Assembly: GCA_049598145.1 (NCBI GenBank)
Contig: JBMYNJ010000052.1
Span: 1-11,472 of the forward strand
DNA: 11,472 nucleotides
Source: WTJH01 sp049598145
GTDB lineage: Bacteria; Bacteroidota; Bacteroidia; Flavobacteriales; Flavobacteriaceae
Direction of reading: 5' to 3'
This document shows positions 1 to 6,846 of the stretch, piece after piece. Position 1 is the first letter of the stretch. Each line of letters opens with the position of its first letter. A program made the position numbers and the translations under genes. Under the pieces are notes generated by a model. That model ran no database searches and had not been told where the DNA came from. It worked only from the letters and a program-made list of their open reading frames with translations.

Positions 1-531
<531 letters not shown>

Positions 532-644
532 CTATCGTAAATACCTTTTTTTTAAAATTGCTTCTTAATCTTGTTTGATTTTCCATTGCCTTTATGTATT
601 CCCAATATGTTACAACACAAGTCGCGCCAAAACACGACGACAAT

Positions 645-753
645 TAAGGTGGTTATAGCAATGGGGCTCACCTCTTCCCTTCCCGAACAGAGTAGTTAAG
701 CCCATTAGCGCAGATGGTACTGCCATTTGGTGGGAGAGTATGTCGCCGCCTTC
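645..753 (+). rRNA. rrf: 5S ribosomal RNA
   Basis: The gene lies about 110 bases after the 23S end, as expected for a bacterial rRNA operon. The terminal helix is visible: AAGGTGGT at 646-653 pairs with the segment ending GCCGCCTT at 745-752, with G-U wobbles. The conserved loop containing CCCGAACAGAG is at about 681-692, and the 3' half has the usual GGTACTGCC ... GGTGGGAGAGTA pattern. The length of about 109 nt is normal. It is the last gene of this operon; no tRNA follows before the terminator. Confidence 0.95.
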
Positions 754-758
754 TTCAA

Positions 759-791
759 GACCTCAACAGCAATGTTGGGGTCTTTTTTTTT
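759..791 (+). terminator. Intrinsic terminator of the rRNA operon
   Basis: GACCTCAACA (759-768) and TGTTGGGGTC (773-782) form a ten-pair stem with one G-U pair and a GCAA tetraloop. Nine T residues follow at 783-791. This is a strong rho-independent terminator placed just after 5S rRNA, and it closes the plus-strand operon. The palindromic element at 800-924 begins only nine bases beyond the T-run. Confidence 0.93.
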
Positions 792-799
792 GCCCTTAC

Positions 800-924
800 G
801 GTTTGGCTATGGCAAGTGGGGGATTTTGAAACCGCTTTCTTGTCCGCCTCCGGTAGATTTGTTTAGTTGCAATATCTTCATTTTTTGCAGTCAGCCCGCA
901 TTTGCTATAGCCGTTGTTGTGTGC
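800..924 (-). repeat. Palindromic element A, attC-like, 3' of the GNAT gene
   Basis: A long imperfect inverted repeat: GGCTATGGCAAGTGGGGG (805-822) pairs with CCCGCATTTGCTATAGCC (895-912). Of 18 positions 17 can pair on the plus strand, two of them as G-T. The arms are 72 bases apart. The left arm is preceded by GGTTT (800-804) and the right arm is followed by GTTGTTGTGTGC (913-924). The same layout recurs in element B (6529-6654) with a different arm sequence. The block CTTTCTTGTC at 835-844 also has a counterpart at nearly the same offset in B (CTTTCCTGTC, 6563-6572). Structure-conserving, sequence-variable palindromes at the 3' end of a lone AT-rich gene resemble integron attC sites. On the minus strand the box ACACAAC fits six of seven positions of the attC R box RYYYAAC. 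The far end lacks a clear GTTRRRY box, so the attC identity is tentative. Confidence 0.6.
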
Positions 925-943
925 TGGCATTTCTTTCTTCGGT

Positions 944-1402
944 TTAGTGTTTCGTTTTCCTATCGTCAGTCGTTTTAAAGTAAAATAGTTCAGGATCTCC
1001 TTCGTCTAACCCGTTTATTTTACCCGCAAAAGAAAAACCAACTTTATTTAATACTTTTTGCATTTGAGTATTAGAACTATTAGTTGAAGTAAACACCTTA
1101 TTCGTCTTACTTTGTCTGCATATAAGGTTAATTGCTTGTCCGCCTATTCCTTTCACTCTATATTTTTCCTCTACAATAATGAGTTCTATCCAACCTTGGT
1201 CAAAAAAACGATAATCAAATATGAGAAAACCAACTGCTCTGTTACCTGCCAAAATGATAAAACATTCCTCGTCCGATATTGCTTTTGTTATCTTTTTCTC
1301 TCTATTTAGTTCAATATGCTCAACCTTATCAAGGTTATAGTCAAAGTCAACTACTAATACTTTGTCTTTTATTGTTGCCTTTCTTAAACTAATATTTTCC
1401 AT
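944..1402 (-). CDS. GNAT-family N-acetyltransferase
   Basis: Predicted small acetyl-CoA-dependent N-acetyltransferase of 152 residues, probably cytoplasmic; the substrate cannot be told from the sequence. The acetyl-CoA-binding motif A is present as R-V-K-G-I-G-G (R82, G85, G87; family pattern RxxGxG/A), preceded by the beta strand WIELIIVEEKYR. A later segment with N..M...L...GF fits motif B. The length is typical of single-domain GNATs. The ATG at 1402 is chosen; a GTG two codons upstream (1408) is also possible and neither has a clear ribosome-binding site. The gene is strongly AT-rich (19 of 60 G+C in 1261-1320, against 29 of 60 at 4801-4860 and 37 of 60 at 2341-2400 in the pxp operon), which suggests acquisition. 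It stands alone between a palindromic element on its 3' side and a 243-bp repeat on its 5' side, like the PD40 gene at 6660-7584. Confidence 0.85.
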   Translation of the reverse strand: MENISLRKATIKDKVLVVDFDYNLDKVEHIELNREKKITKAISDEECFIILAGNRAVGFLIFDYRFFDQGWIELIIVEEKYRVKGIGGQAINLICRQSKTNKVFTSTNSSNTQMQKVLNKVGFSFAGKINGLDEGDPELFYFKTTDDRKTKH

Positions 1403-1506
1403 ATCCACTAGTGTCTTTTCGCTTTAGTTATTTTTAAACGAAGTTGTCGAACTATATACGCTTTCCATCATATGACACTTTTTCAACAACGCTGTTTCAG
1501 CTTGCA
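1403..1506. other. Leader between repeat copy 1 and the GNAT gene
   Basis: No gene is visible here. The stretch is AT-rich and should hold the promoter and start region of the GNAT gene, but no convincing Bacteroidota -33/-7 pair could be picked. It contains CAACAACG (1484-1491), the inverse of the CGTTGTTG that follows the right arm of element A, then a small hairpin GCTG-TTT-CAGC (1491-1501). At its left end the plus strand reads GCACACAAC (1504-1512), the inverse of GTTGTGTGC at the right end of element A (916-924). The GNAT unit is therefore bounded by short inverted sequences. Confidence 0.4.
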
Positions 1507-1749
1507 CACAACTCGTAAATATCCGAACCTAAGGTTCCGATCGTTTTCTTTTATCGGTTGTTATTAAACCCCCATGTCCGAATACTCCCGAAATGGATCG
1601 GATATCGGAACCCTTTCCCCATAAATAGGGAGTAGAAGAGTAAAAAAGAAACCAGAAGACTTTCATGGCAGCAGTCGGATTTAGGGTTATTCCATTAAAA
1701 ATAAAAAAAAGAGGGATAGTACGCAAGGATCTGTAAAACAGATCCATAG
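1507..1749 (-). repeat. 243-bp direct repeat, copy 1
   Basis: Aligned by eye with 7607-7849, this segment has 16 mismatches over 243 positions and no insertion or deletion (about 93% identity). Both copies begin at the same CACAACTCGTAAAT and end at the same GATCCATAG; outside these limits the flanks differ. Inside is a perfect hairpin GGATCTG-TAAAA-CAGATCC (1727-1745), conserved in copy 2, and a longer-range inverted pair GGTTCCGAT (1533-1541) / ATCGGAACC (1604-1612). The minus frame stays open in both copies (MDLFYRSLRTIPLF...), but differences are as common in codon positions 1 and 2 as in 3, so I do not call it a gene. There is no transposase, and no target-site duplication was found. It lies 3' of pxpC and 5' of the GNAT gene. 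Confidence 0.85.
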
Positions 1750-1841
1750 GGGTGTGTTTGGTCGTTTGGGGTTTGATGTTTAGAGTGTTGGGTTTTATAG
1801 GAACCCATATGTACTCCATTGAAACCATTGTGTTTAGGGGC
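1746..1841 (-). terminator. C-rich, G-poor tract after pxpC (possible Rho-dependent terminator)
   Basis: Between the pxpC stop and the repeat, the minus-strand transcript is very poor in G and rich in C and A: in 1746-1800 the plus strand has a single C in 55 bases. No intrinsic terminator hairpin with a U-run directly follows pxpC. C-rich, G-poor unstructured RNA just downstream of an operon is typical of Rho utilisation sites, so this may end the pxp transcript. A tract of the same composition follows the VOC gene at 7868-7913, so both lie at the same place beside the two repeat copies. Confidence 0.35.
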
Positions 1842-2687
1842 TTATTCGAGCAGTTGAAACCCAACCGAGTCTCCTTTTATTTTTTGAGCTAAGACATCTA
1901 CATTGGAGGGGCTTAGTTGCAACACCCGGGGATAGCCTCCTGTGGTTTGGCCGTCTGCCATCAGGATGATCAGTGTTCCGGAAGGGGTGAGTTGCACCGT
2001 TCCCGGAAGGACTGCCGAAGTGATCTGGGAAGCCAACTGGTTTTCGAAGGATTCCACCAGTTGGTAGGCCATCCGGTTGTTGACACCTATCGAAAATTCA
2101 CGCGTGGTTAAAAGCCGCTGTTCTTCCTCGCTTAGGAGCTCATATTCCGGGCCTTTATAGACTTCTAATACGGGAGTGTCGAAGTGTTTTTGGTTTACAT
2201 TAAGGTAGGCGTGTGATTGTTCCCTTGGGGGGTTGGTGGAGGAATAAGGAATCGAATCTGTTTCCTTAACCACTGCACTTGTGGTAAGCGGGGGATAGTA
2301 ACTTCGGCTGTGCATCACCACAGGCGACTGCAGGCCCCCTGCCACGGCCAAATAGGTCCGTGCGCCATAGTGGCGTTTGCCAAAGGCCATGACATCCCCC
2401 TCCGCAATGGAAACCACTTCATTGTTTTTGATCGTTTGCTGGTTTAGGGTAGGAGAGAGGTCGGCCCCTGTAAGTACGATTTGGGTGGGGCGTTCAAAGA
2501 GTAATTTAGGCCCTTGTAAGGTAATTTCTAAAACGGCAGCATCTTTGGGATTATTGATCAATTGGTTGGCCAATCCTGCATGAAAACGATCCATTGCCCC
2601 GGAAACGGGCACGCCCACATGTCGATAGCCCAAGCGGCCCAAGTCTTGAACCGTCGTGTATAGCCCCGGTTTTAAGATATGGATCAT
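1842..2687 (-). CDS. pxpC: 5-oxoprolinase subunit PxpC (biotin-dependent carboxyltransferase/KipA family)
   Basis: Subunit of the PxpABC 5-oxoprolinase, which uses ATP to open 5-oxo-L-proline (pyroglutamate) to L-glutamate in the cytoplasm. The protein is 281 residues, a little short for a family of about 290-335. Visible family motifs are the N-terminal block GLYTTVQDLGRLGYRHVGV followed by PVSGAMD (residues 8-33), YLAVAGG in the middle, NNRMAYQLVE, and near the C-terminus a TPSG-to-DGQTTGGYPR stretch (D245-P253). The reading frame stays open upstream to 2801, but ATG 2687 is chosen because it starts the conserved MIHILKPG block and overlaps the pxpB stop as ATGA. That overlap suggests translational coupling and matched amounts of B and C. 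It is the last gene of the five-gene operon. Confidence 0.93.
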   Translation of the reverse strand: MIHILKPGLYTTVQDLGRLGYRHVGVPVSGAMDRFHAGLANQLINNPKDAAVLEITLQGPKLLFERPTQIVLTGADLSPTLNQQTIKNNEVVSIAEGDVMAFGKRHYGARTYLAVAGGLQSPVVMHSRSYYPPLTTSAVVKETDSIPYSSTNPPREQSHAYLNVNQKHFDTPVLEVYKGPEYELLSEEEQRLLTTREFSIGVNNRMAYQLVESFENQLASQITSAVLPGTVQLTPSGTLIILMADGQTTGGYPRVLQLSPSNVDVLAQKIKGDSVGFQLLE

Positions 2688-3418
2688 CCGATTAGAGGTT
2701 TTAAGGAGTAGTCGTTGTTTTGAATAGCCGTGCGAATCTTGCTGTGCTCTTCGAGGGAGATGGCTTCCAGTTGAATGCGATCCCCCACTTGGGCAAAACA
2801 AGGCCGGGGGTTAGAAATATCGAAAAAGAGGAGGGGCGAATGGCCAATAAGCTGCCACCCGCCCGGACTATCCGTTGGATAGATTCCGGTTTGTTGGCCC
2901 CCAATCCCCACCGAACCTTTTTGGATGCGTAAGCGGGGTTGGGCTTTTCGATCGATGTGGAGTTTGGGGTTCAAACCTCCGAGGTATAAAAAACCGGGCA
3001 GAAAACCAATCGAAAAGACCGTGTATTGGGGTTGGGTATGGATGCGGATAATCTCCTCAATGGAGAGCTGATTGCGTTCAGAAATTTCCTCCAGATCGAT
3101 CCCAAAGCTTAAATCATAGCATACGGGAATCTTCCATAAAACCCTTTTTTGAAGGGGATTCTCATCGGGCAAGGCATTAAAAATTGTGGCCAAGTCCTTT
3201 TGCGTCCTTTTAAAATCGATGGGATTGCGGTAGATCACCAATAACGAATGGTTGGAGGGAATAATTTCTAAAATATCTTCCATCCGTTCCGCTTCCAGCG
3301 CTTGTTTAAAATGCAGCACATTTTGCACGATAGACTCCGACAGTCGTGCTTCCCACTCCATTAAAATGGCCTCATTTCCATAAGGCTTATAGGTGGGGAG
3401 TTGTTTGCTATCGCTCAT
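2684..3418 (-). CDS. pxpB: 5-oxoprolinase subunit PxpB (KipI/allophanate hydrolase subunit 1 family)
   Basis: PxpB works with PxpC in 5-oxoproline cleavage; the Bacillus homologue KipI was first known as an inhibitor of the sporulation kinase KinA. The 244-residue length fits the family. Diagnostic motifs are GFLPGFLYLGGL (138-149), P161-R162 before GSVGIGGQQTGIYP (168-181), SPGGWQLIG (184-192) and the C-terminal VGDRIQLEAI (211-220). The frame is open to 3562, but the ATG at 3418 is preferred: the upstream part would overlap pxpA by about 150 bases and shows no family similarity. With this start it overlaps the end of pxpA by 11 bases and shares ATGA with pxpC. Confidence 0.93.
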   Translation of the reverse strand: MSDSKQLPTYKPYGNEAILMEWEARLSESIVQNVLHFKQALEAERMEDILEIIPSNHSLLVIYRNPIDFKRTQKDLATIFNALPDENPLQKRVLWKIPVCYDLSFGIDLEEISERNQLSIEEIIRIHTQPQYTVFSIGFLPGFLYLGGLNPKLHIDRKAQPRLRIQKGSVGIGGQQTGIYPTDSPGGWQLIGHSPLLFFDISNPRPCFAQVGDRIQLEAISLEEHSKIRTAIQNNDYSLKPLIG

Positions 3419-4124
3419 GGGAAGAAAATGCTTGATGGAGGTGTTGAACAATGGTAGGGGCATTGTCTGTATCGGAATGCACACAAAAAGTATCTGCTTG
3501 AATCGGCAGGATTTTACCCGAAATGGTTTGAACGGTTTGCTGCCGGTGCATCCGCAAAACATGCTCCAATACCCGTTCGGGTTCCGTGATCAATGCATGG
3601 GCTTGGGTTCTGGACACCAGCTTTAAATCGTCCGTATAATTCCGATCGGCAAAAGCCTCATAAACGAGGCTAAAACCTTGTTTTAGAGCTTCTTCAGCCA
3701 CAACGGAACGATCCGGGACGTAGAGTTGGCATTCCGTCCGATAGGGGGCGATCGCTTTTAAAAACTGCTGGGCTTTCTTTGGGTCTTGAGCTATATCGTG
3801 GTATAAGGCCCCATGGGCTTTGATATGGGTAAGGGAGTGACCTTGCTTTTCTACGATACTTTTTAATTGTGCTACTTGATCGCTGATGGAGTGGATCAAG
3901 TCCTCCTCGGGGATCGAGATGGAGACTCTTCCAAAATTGGCTTGATCCGGATAGGACGGATGGGCCCCAACGGCTACTTGGTGTTGAAGGGCTAAGCCAG
4001 CCACTTGTTCCATCGAATGAAGGTCTCCGACATGCCCACCACAGGCAATATTGCAGGCCGAAAGGTAGGGCATCAATAGATGCTCATTGGCGAAGCCTTC
4101 CCCCATGTCACAATTGATATGCAT
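3408..4124 (-). CDS. pxpA: 5-oxoprolinase subunit PxpA (LamB/YcsF family)
   Basis: PxpA is the third component of the bacterial 5-oxoprolinase. At 238 residues it is close to the usual length of about 245-255. Signature blocks are HINCDMGEGF (2-11), SACNIACGGHVGD (22-34), GAHPSYPD (53-60), NFGR (63-66) and IKAHGALYHD (101-110), which correspond to the acidic and histidine-rich active-site strands of the YcsF family. Small departures from the common pattern are V67 where GFGRR usually ends in R, and A103 where KPHGALY is usual. The ATG at 4124 lies two bases after the stop of the transporter gene, and the 3' end overlaps pxpB, so it sits in the middle of a single operon. Confidence 0.94.
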   Translation of the reverse strand: MHINCDMGEGFANEHLLMPYLSACNIACGGHVGDLHSMEQVAGLALQHQVAVGAHPSYPDQANFGRVSISIPEEDLIHSISDQVAQLKSIVEKQGHSLTHIKAHGALYHDIAQDPKKAQQFLKAIAPYRTECQLYVPDRSVVAEEALKQGFSLVYEAFADRNYTDDLKLVSRTQAHALITEPERVLEHVLRMHRQQTVQTISGKILPIQADTFCVHSDTDNAPTIVQHLHQAFSSHER

Positions 4125-4126
4125 AC

Positions 4127-5317
4127 TTAAAACACCCTTAAAATTCCTTTGACCCCCAAGAGGATCGTAATCATAACAATCGCCACGGCGATCCCGTTTT
4201 GCCAGGCCGTGTTTTTATACCGCCCCAAGAGGGAGGTCTTATTGACGATCCAAAGGATTAAAACAGCCATGATTGGTAACAGTAAGCCGTTGGCTACCTG
4301 CGCAAAGGTGATGACCTTTATAGGTTTTAATCCCCAAGAGGAAACCAGCACTCCCAGCACCAATATCGTGGCCCAAACGGTTCTAAACTTAGGGTCTTTT
4401 AAGGAGTTTTTCCACCCCAAACAACTTCGGGCCACATAGGCGGCTGCTAAAGGAGCCGTGATGGCCGAGGTAATTCCGGCAGCACAAAGGCCAAGCCCCA
4501 AAAAGTATTGGGCATAGGGCCCCATCAGAGGTTCTAAACTTTCGGCTAAGTCGAGGCCATTAGCAATGTTGGCTTGTGGGGTAGCGGCTGCAGCGATGAT
4601 AATGGACATCGAGACCAATCCTCCCAACAGCAAGGATAGGATCATATCTTTTCGGACGTGTTTTAGGTCGTCTTTCCCCTGCCAGCGTTCTTTGACCAAT
4701 GCTGCATGAAGAAACAGATTGTAAGGCACTACCGTAGTGCCGATGAGTCCAATGACGACCAGCAGACTGTTCTCCGGAAGTTTGGGGACAAACATCCCTT
4801 GCATAATTTCCGAAAAGTGGGGTTGGGTGGAGAAGGCCGTTAACAAAAACGCAGCACTCATAAAAACCACCAATGCAATCAGGCTGCGTTCCAAGATTTT
4901 ATAATTCCCGAGATAGAGCAGGCCCCCAGCGATACTACCGATAACCAATGGATAGAAGGAAGCGTAGTGGGTTCCCCACAGGTTCATGCCTAAGGCTGCC
5001 CCGCTAATATTCCCGGCTTCATAAGCCGCATTGCCCACCACTATGGCCCCTAAAATCAGTCCAATCAACAGTTTTCGAAGAATCGGATGTTGGATTTGTT
5101 CCTGAATAATGACCGCCAAACCTTTTTGGGTAATCAGGCCGATGCGTGCGGCCATTTCTTGCAATACAATTGTGGCGGTAATGGAGATCCCCATCGCCCA
5201 AAGGAGCGAATACCCAAACCGTGCGCCCGCTTGCGTACACACAGTAACGGTTCCCGGACCTATAAATGCAGCCGCAACGAGAGTCCCGGGACCTATATTT
5301 CTAATCCATTTGAGCAT
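4127..5317 (-). CDS. NRAMP-family transporter with non-canonical ligand motifs (YcsG-like)
   Basis: Integral membrane protein of 396 residues with about eleven hydrophobic segments and the NRAMP fold signature. The TM1 region reads FIGPGTVTV (18-26), where metal transporters have DPGN; the TM6 region reads GTTVVPYNLFLHA (193-205), where they have GATVMPHNLYLHS. The metal-coordinating Asp, Asn and Met and the TM6 His are thus replaced by G20, T23, V197 and Y199. The rest of the TM6 helix, including the NLFLHA part, is well kept, so the protein looks functional but specialised. It is co-encoded with pxpABC, as is the NRAMP-like YcsG in the Bacillus subtilis ycsF-kipIA region. A role in 5-oxoproline or other non-metal uptake is an inference; Mg2+ or another cation is an alternative. 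Its ATG overlaps the end of the DUF2891 gene by 17 bases. Confidence 0.88.
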   Translation of the reverse strand: MLKWIRNIGPGTLVAAAFIGPGTVTVCTQAGARFGYSLLWAMGISITATIVLQEMAARIGLITQKGLAVIIQEQIQHPILRKLLIGLILGAIVVGNAAYEAGNISGAALGMNLWGTHYASFYPLVIGSIAGGLLYLGNYKILERSLIALVVFMSAAFLLTAFSTQPHFSEIMQGMFVPKLPENSLLVVIGLIGTTVVPYNLFLHAALVKERWQGKDDLKHVRKDMILSLLLGGLVSMSIIIAAAATPQANIANGLDLAESLEPLMGPYAQYFLGLGLCAAGITSAITAPLAAAYVARSCLGWKNSLKDPKFRTVWATILVLGVLVSSWGLKPIKVITFAQVANGLLLPIMAVLILWIVNKTSLLGRYKNTAWQNGIAVAIVMITILLGVKGILRVF

Positions 5318-6422
5318 TCGCAGCCGTATTTAAAGCATAAATTGCAAAGGAGCCTAACCAATGCGTTCCTTCATAATTATCGTCTACTATACTCGGCAGG
5401 GAGTAGCGGATGTGTTCGTCGGCTACTTGTTTGAGGTGCTTGTATTCTTCAAAGTGATGGGCAATCCCATTGAGGCACCAAGCTCTACTAAAATTCACCC
5501 CGTCTAAATGCACCAATTTTCCATCGGTTCGATCGGAAACTTTCCCGGGCGACCAGCGAAAGTCTTCTCCAGCCAATTGAGGTAAAAATTGAGTGAACCA
5601 CGACTTAAATTCCTCGGCCGAAAGTATGCGTCGCATCAAATCGGCTTCTTCTAAGCAAGGGGATAAGAAATCAAATCCGCTGGGTTCCCAGGAGAGGGGA
5701 CATTGGACATCCGCAAGAAAAAAATCCTTAGCGCGTTGCATGATCAGCTCTTTTAAGGGCTGATGGCCTACCGTTTGGGCATAGTCATAAGCGAAGGTGA
5801 GGCCAAAGGCGGTATTTGTATGTTCCCCCACCCGAATCGGATAGTTGAGCTTGGGTAAAAAATTGAGATAGCCCTCCACAATAAGGTCGGTAAGGGGTTG
5901 CAGATTTTGTTCCAAGGTTCGGGCAAGGGGGTCGTCCCAAGTATGGAGTTCTTCGGCAAGTTTTAATAACCATGCCCAGCCATAGGTCCGTTCAAAGGAT
6001 TGGTTATACTTCTCTTTAAAATAAAGGACTTCGGTCGCTATATTTTTTGGGGAAATGTTTTGTGCGAGCTTTTCTTGAATAAGAGCCCTGTTTTCCAGGG
6101 TCGGAAATTGCTTTAAAAGACTGACCAAAGACCAATGTCCATGCACGGACGAATGCCAATCGAAACACCCGTAAAAGGCCGGATGTAAAGCTTTAGGGGA
6201 TTGCAGTTGGGTGCTATCGCCCAAAACCTGCCCAAGTTTGTTGGGATATTCGGTTTGTAAACAATGGAGCGGCAACTGGGCTAAGCGATTCGCCCCACTG
6301 AGATCCAACTGTATCCCTGTGGTTTGGGCTTCGGCTGGCCCTTTTGCAATGTTTGGATACTTTGGAGGTTCTTGGCATTGGATAAACAAGCAAAACAGTA
6401 AAATTGCGCCTTTGGTTTTCAA
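5301..6422 (-). CDS. DUF2891-family lipoprotein, first gene of the pxp operon
   Basis: Predicted exported lipoprotein of 373 residues; its biochemical function is unknown to me. The N-terminus MKTKGAILLFCLFIQC has a short hydrophobic stretch and a lipobox ending at C16. Conserved-looking aromatic and acidic blocks match my memory of DUF2891 proteins: HPAFYGCFDWHSSVHGHW (80-97), FERTYGWAW (143-151), YPIRVGEHTNTAFGL (194-208), WEPSGFDFLSPCLEEADLM (245-263) and HWLGSFAIYAL (354-364). The helical, aromatic-rich pattern recalls alpha/alpha-barrel enzymes, with several Asp, Glu and His in the blocks as possible catalytic residues. The start is a TTG at 6422; an in-frame stop at 6447-6449 rules out a longer protein, and no ATG precedes the signal peptide. 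Its 3' end overlaps the transporter gene, which ties it to 5-oxoproline metabolism. Confidence 0.8.
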   Translation of the reverse strand: MKTKGAILLFCLFIQCQEPPKYPNIAKGPAEAQTTGIQLDLSGANRLAQLPLHCLQTEYPNKLGQVLGDSTQLQSPKALHPAFYGCFDWHSSVHGHWSLVSLLKQFPTLENRALIQEKLAQNISPKNIATEVLYFKEKYNQSFERTYGWAWLLKLAEELHTWDDPLARTLEQNLQPLTDLIVEGYLNFLPKLNYPIRVGEHTNTAFGLTFAYDYAQTVGHQPLKELIMQRAKDFFLADVQCPLSWEPSGFDFLSPCLEEADLMRRILSAEEFKSWFTQFLPQLAGEDFRWSPGKVSDRTDGKLVHLDGVNFSRAWCLNGIAHHFEEYKHLKQVADEHIRYSLPSIVDDNYEGTHWLGSFAIYALNTAANAQMD

Positions 6423-6528
6423 AATAAAAGTGTTTTGGTCGATCTCCTAAGATAGGTATTTATGCGGAAGTTCTGCTTGAACAAAATATAGCGACCAAGG
6501 TTCAGCTTTTACTGAAATGGATTACAAA
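6423..6528. promoter_or_regulatory. Presumed promoter region of the pxp operon
   Basis: This AT-rich stretch lies between the TTG of the DUF2891 gene and palindromic element B, so the promoter of the five-gene operon should be here or inside element B. The minus strand contains CTATATTTTGTTC (about 6478-6490), which is one base away in spacing from the Bacteroidota -7 consensus TAnnTTTG, with a TTG upstream near 6500. An AGGAG (about 6444-6448) lies too far from the TTG start to act as a normal ribosome-binding site. The assignment rests on position more than on motif quality. Confidence 0.3.
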
Positions 6529-6654
6529 GGTTTGTATAAGAATAGTAGCCGATGGCGTGGTACTTTCCTGTCAAATTACAAGAAAGTTGAAGCGGGCGAC
6601 AACCTTTGAATTTACTCCAGTATCGGCTATTATTTTTATACGTTGTTGAGTGGC
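6529..6654 (-). repeat. Palindromic element B, attC-like, 3' of the PD40 gene
   Basis: Arms at 6534-6553 and 6622-6641 can pair at all 20 positions on the plus strand (18 Watson-Crick, two G-T), with a 68-base spacer. The left arm is preceded by GGTTT (6529-6533) and the right arm is followed by GTTGTTGAGTGGC (6642-6654), the same flanks as element A at 800-924. The spacer holds its own hairpin, CTTTCCTGT (6563-6571) with ACAAGAAAG (6578-6586), eight of nine pairs. A further inverted pair, CAAAGGTT (6525-6532) and AACCTTTG (6602-6609), crosses the main arms, so the two could form only alternately or as a pseudoknot. On the minus strand ACTCAAC fits the attC R box RYYYAAC exactly; the other end has no clear GTTRRRY. 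The element ends five bases from the stop of the PD40 remnant. Confidence 0.62.
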
Positions 6655-6659
6655 GTATT

Positions 6660-6846
6660 TCATTGTCCAATACTTGGTCTCATTCCGTTAGTTATTTCAA
6701 TCAGAATCGTGTCAGTTAAACTTGTGTGATAAATTTTTCTTGGCTTTTTGATGTGATCAAAACCTGAAAAATAAATTTTGTCTTGTTTATCTATCCATAA
6801 GTCCGTTGTACATAAACCTTTTTTAGAAATCCGTTTAATTTTTTTT
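6660..6846 (-). pseudogene. Frameshifted 3' part of the PD40 lipoprotein gene
   Basis: After the stop at 6835-6837 a second frame continues the protein to a TGA at 6660-6662. The joined sequence would read ...DTKKIKRISKKGLCTTDLW... and go on through KIYFSGFDHIKK (about 60 residues in all), which looks like one more beta-propeller blade of the same protein. The frame is restored by removing one A from the nine-A run of the minus strand (6839-6847), giving a protein of about 307 residues. Possible explanations are a real inactivating mutation, slippage at the A9 run that makes both products, or a sequencing error in a homopolymer. The fragment has no plausible start of its own. Confidence 0.65.

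Noticed and set aside
800..924. Calling elements A and B true integron attC sites
   Set aside because: Palindrome layout and one R-box fit, but a GTTRRRY box is missing at the far end, there is no integrase or attI, and the units are not in an array. I call them attC-like only.
1529..1864. Minus-strand open frame of 111 codons across repeat copy 1, with a 72-codon partner in copy 2
   Set aside because: The shared part is just the repeat; the differences do not favour third codon positions, the frame runs into the end of pxpC, and there is no domain. I treat it as a non-coding repeat, though a small protein is not fully excluded.
2688..2801. Longer N-terminus for PxpC (start at 2801)
   Set aside because: The extra 38 residues lie within pxpB in another frame and do not resemble the family; the ATGA junction at 2687 is a better start.
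3419..3562. Longer N-terminus for PxpB (start at 3562)
   Set aside because: The extension overlaps the coding end of pxpA and has no similarity to KipI-type proteins.
6441..6450. AGGAG as ribosome-binding site for the DUF2891 gene
   Set aside because: It is about 21 bases from the TTG start, too far for normal spacing, and Bacteroidota rarely use this sequence.
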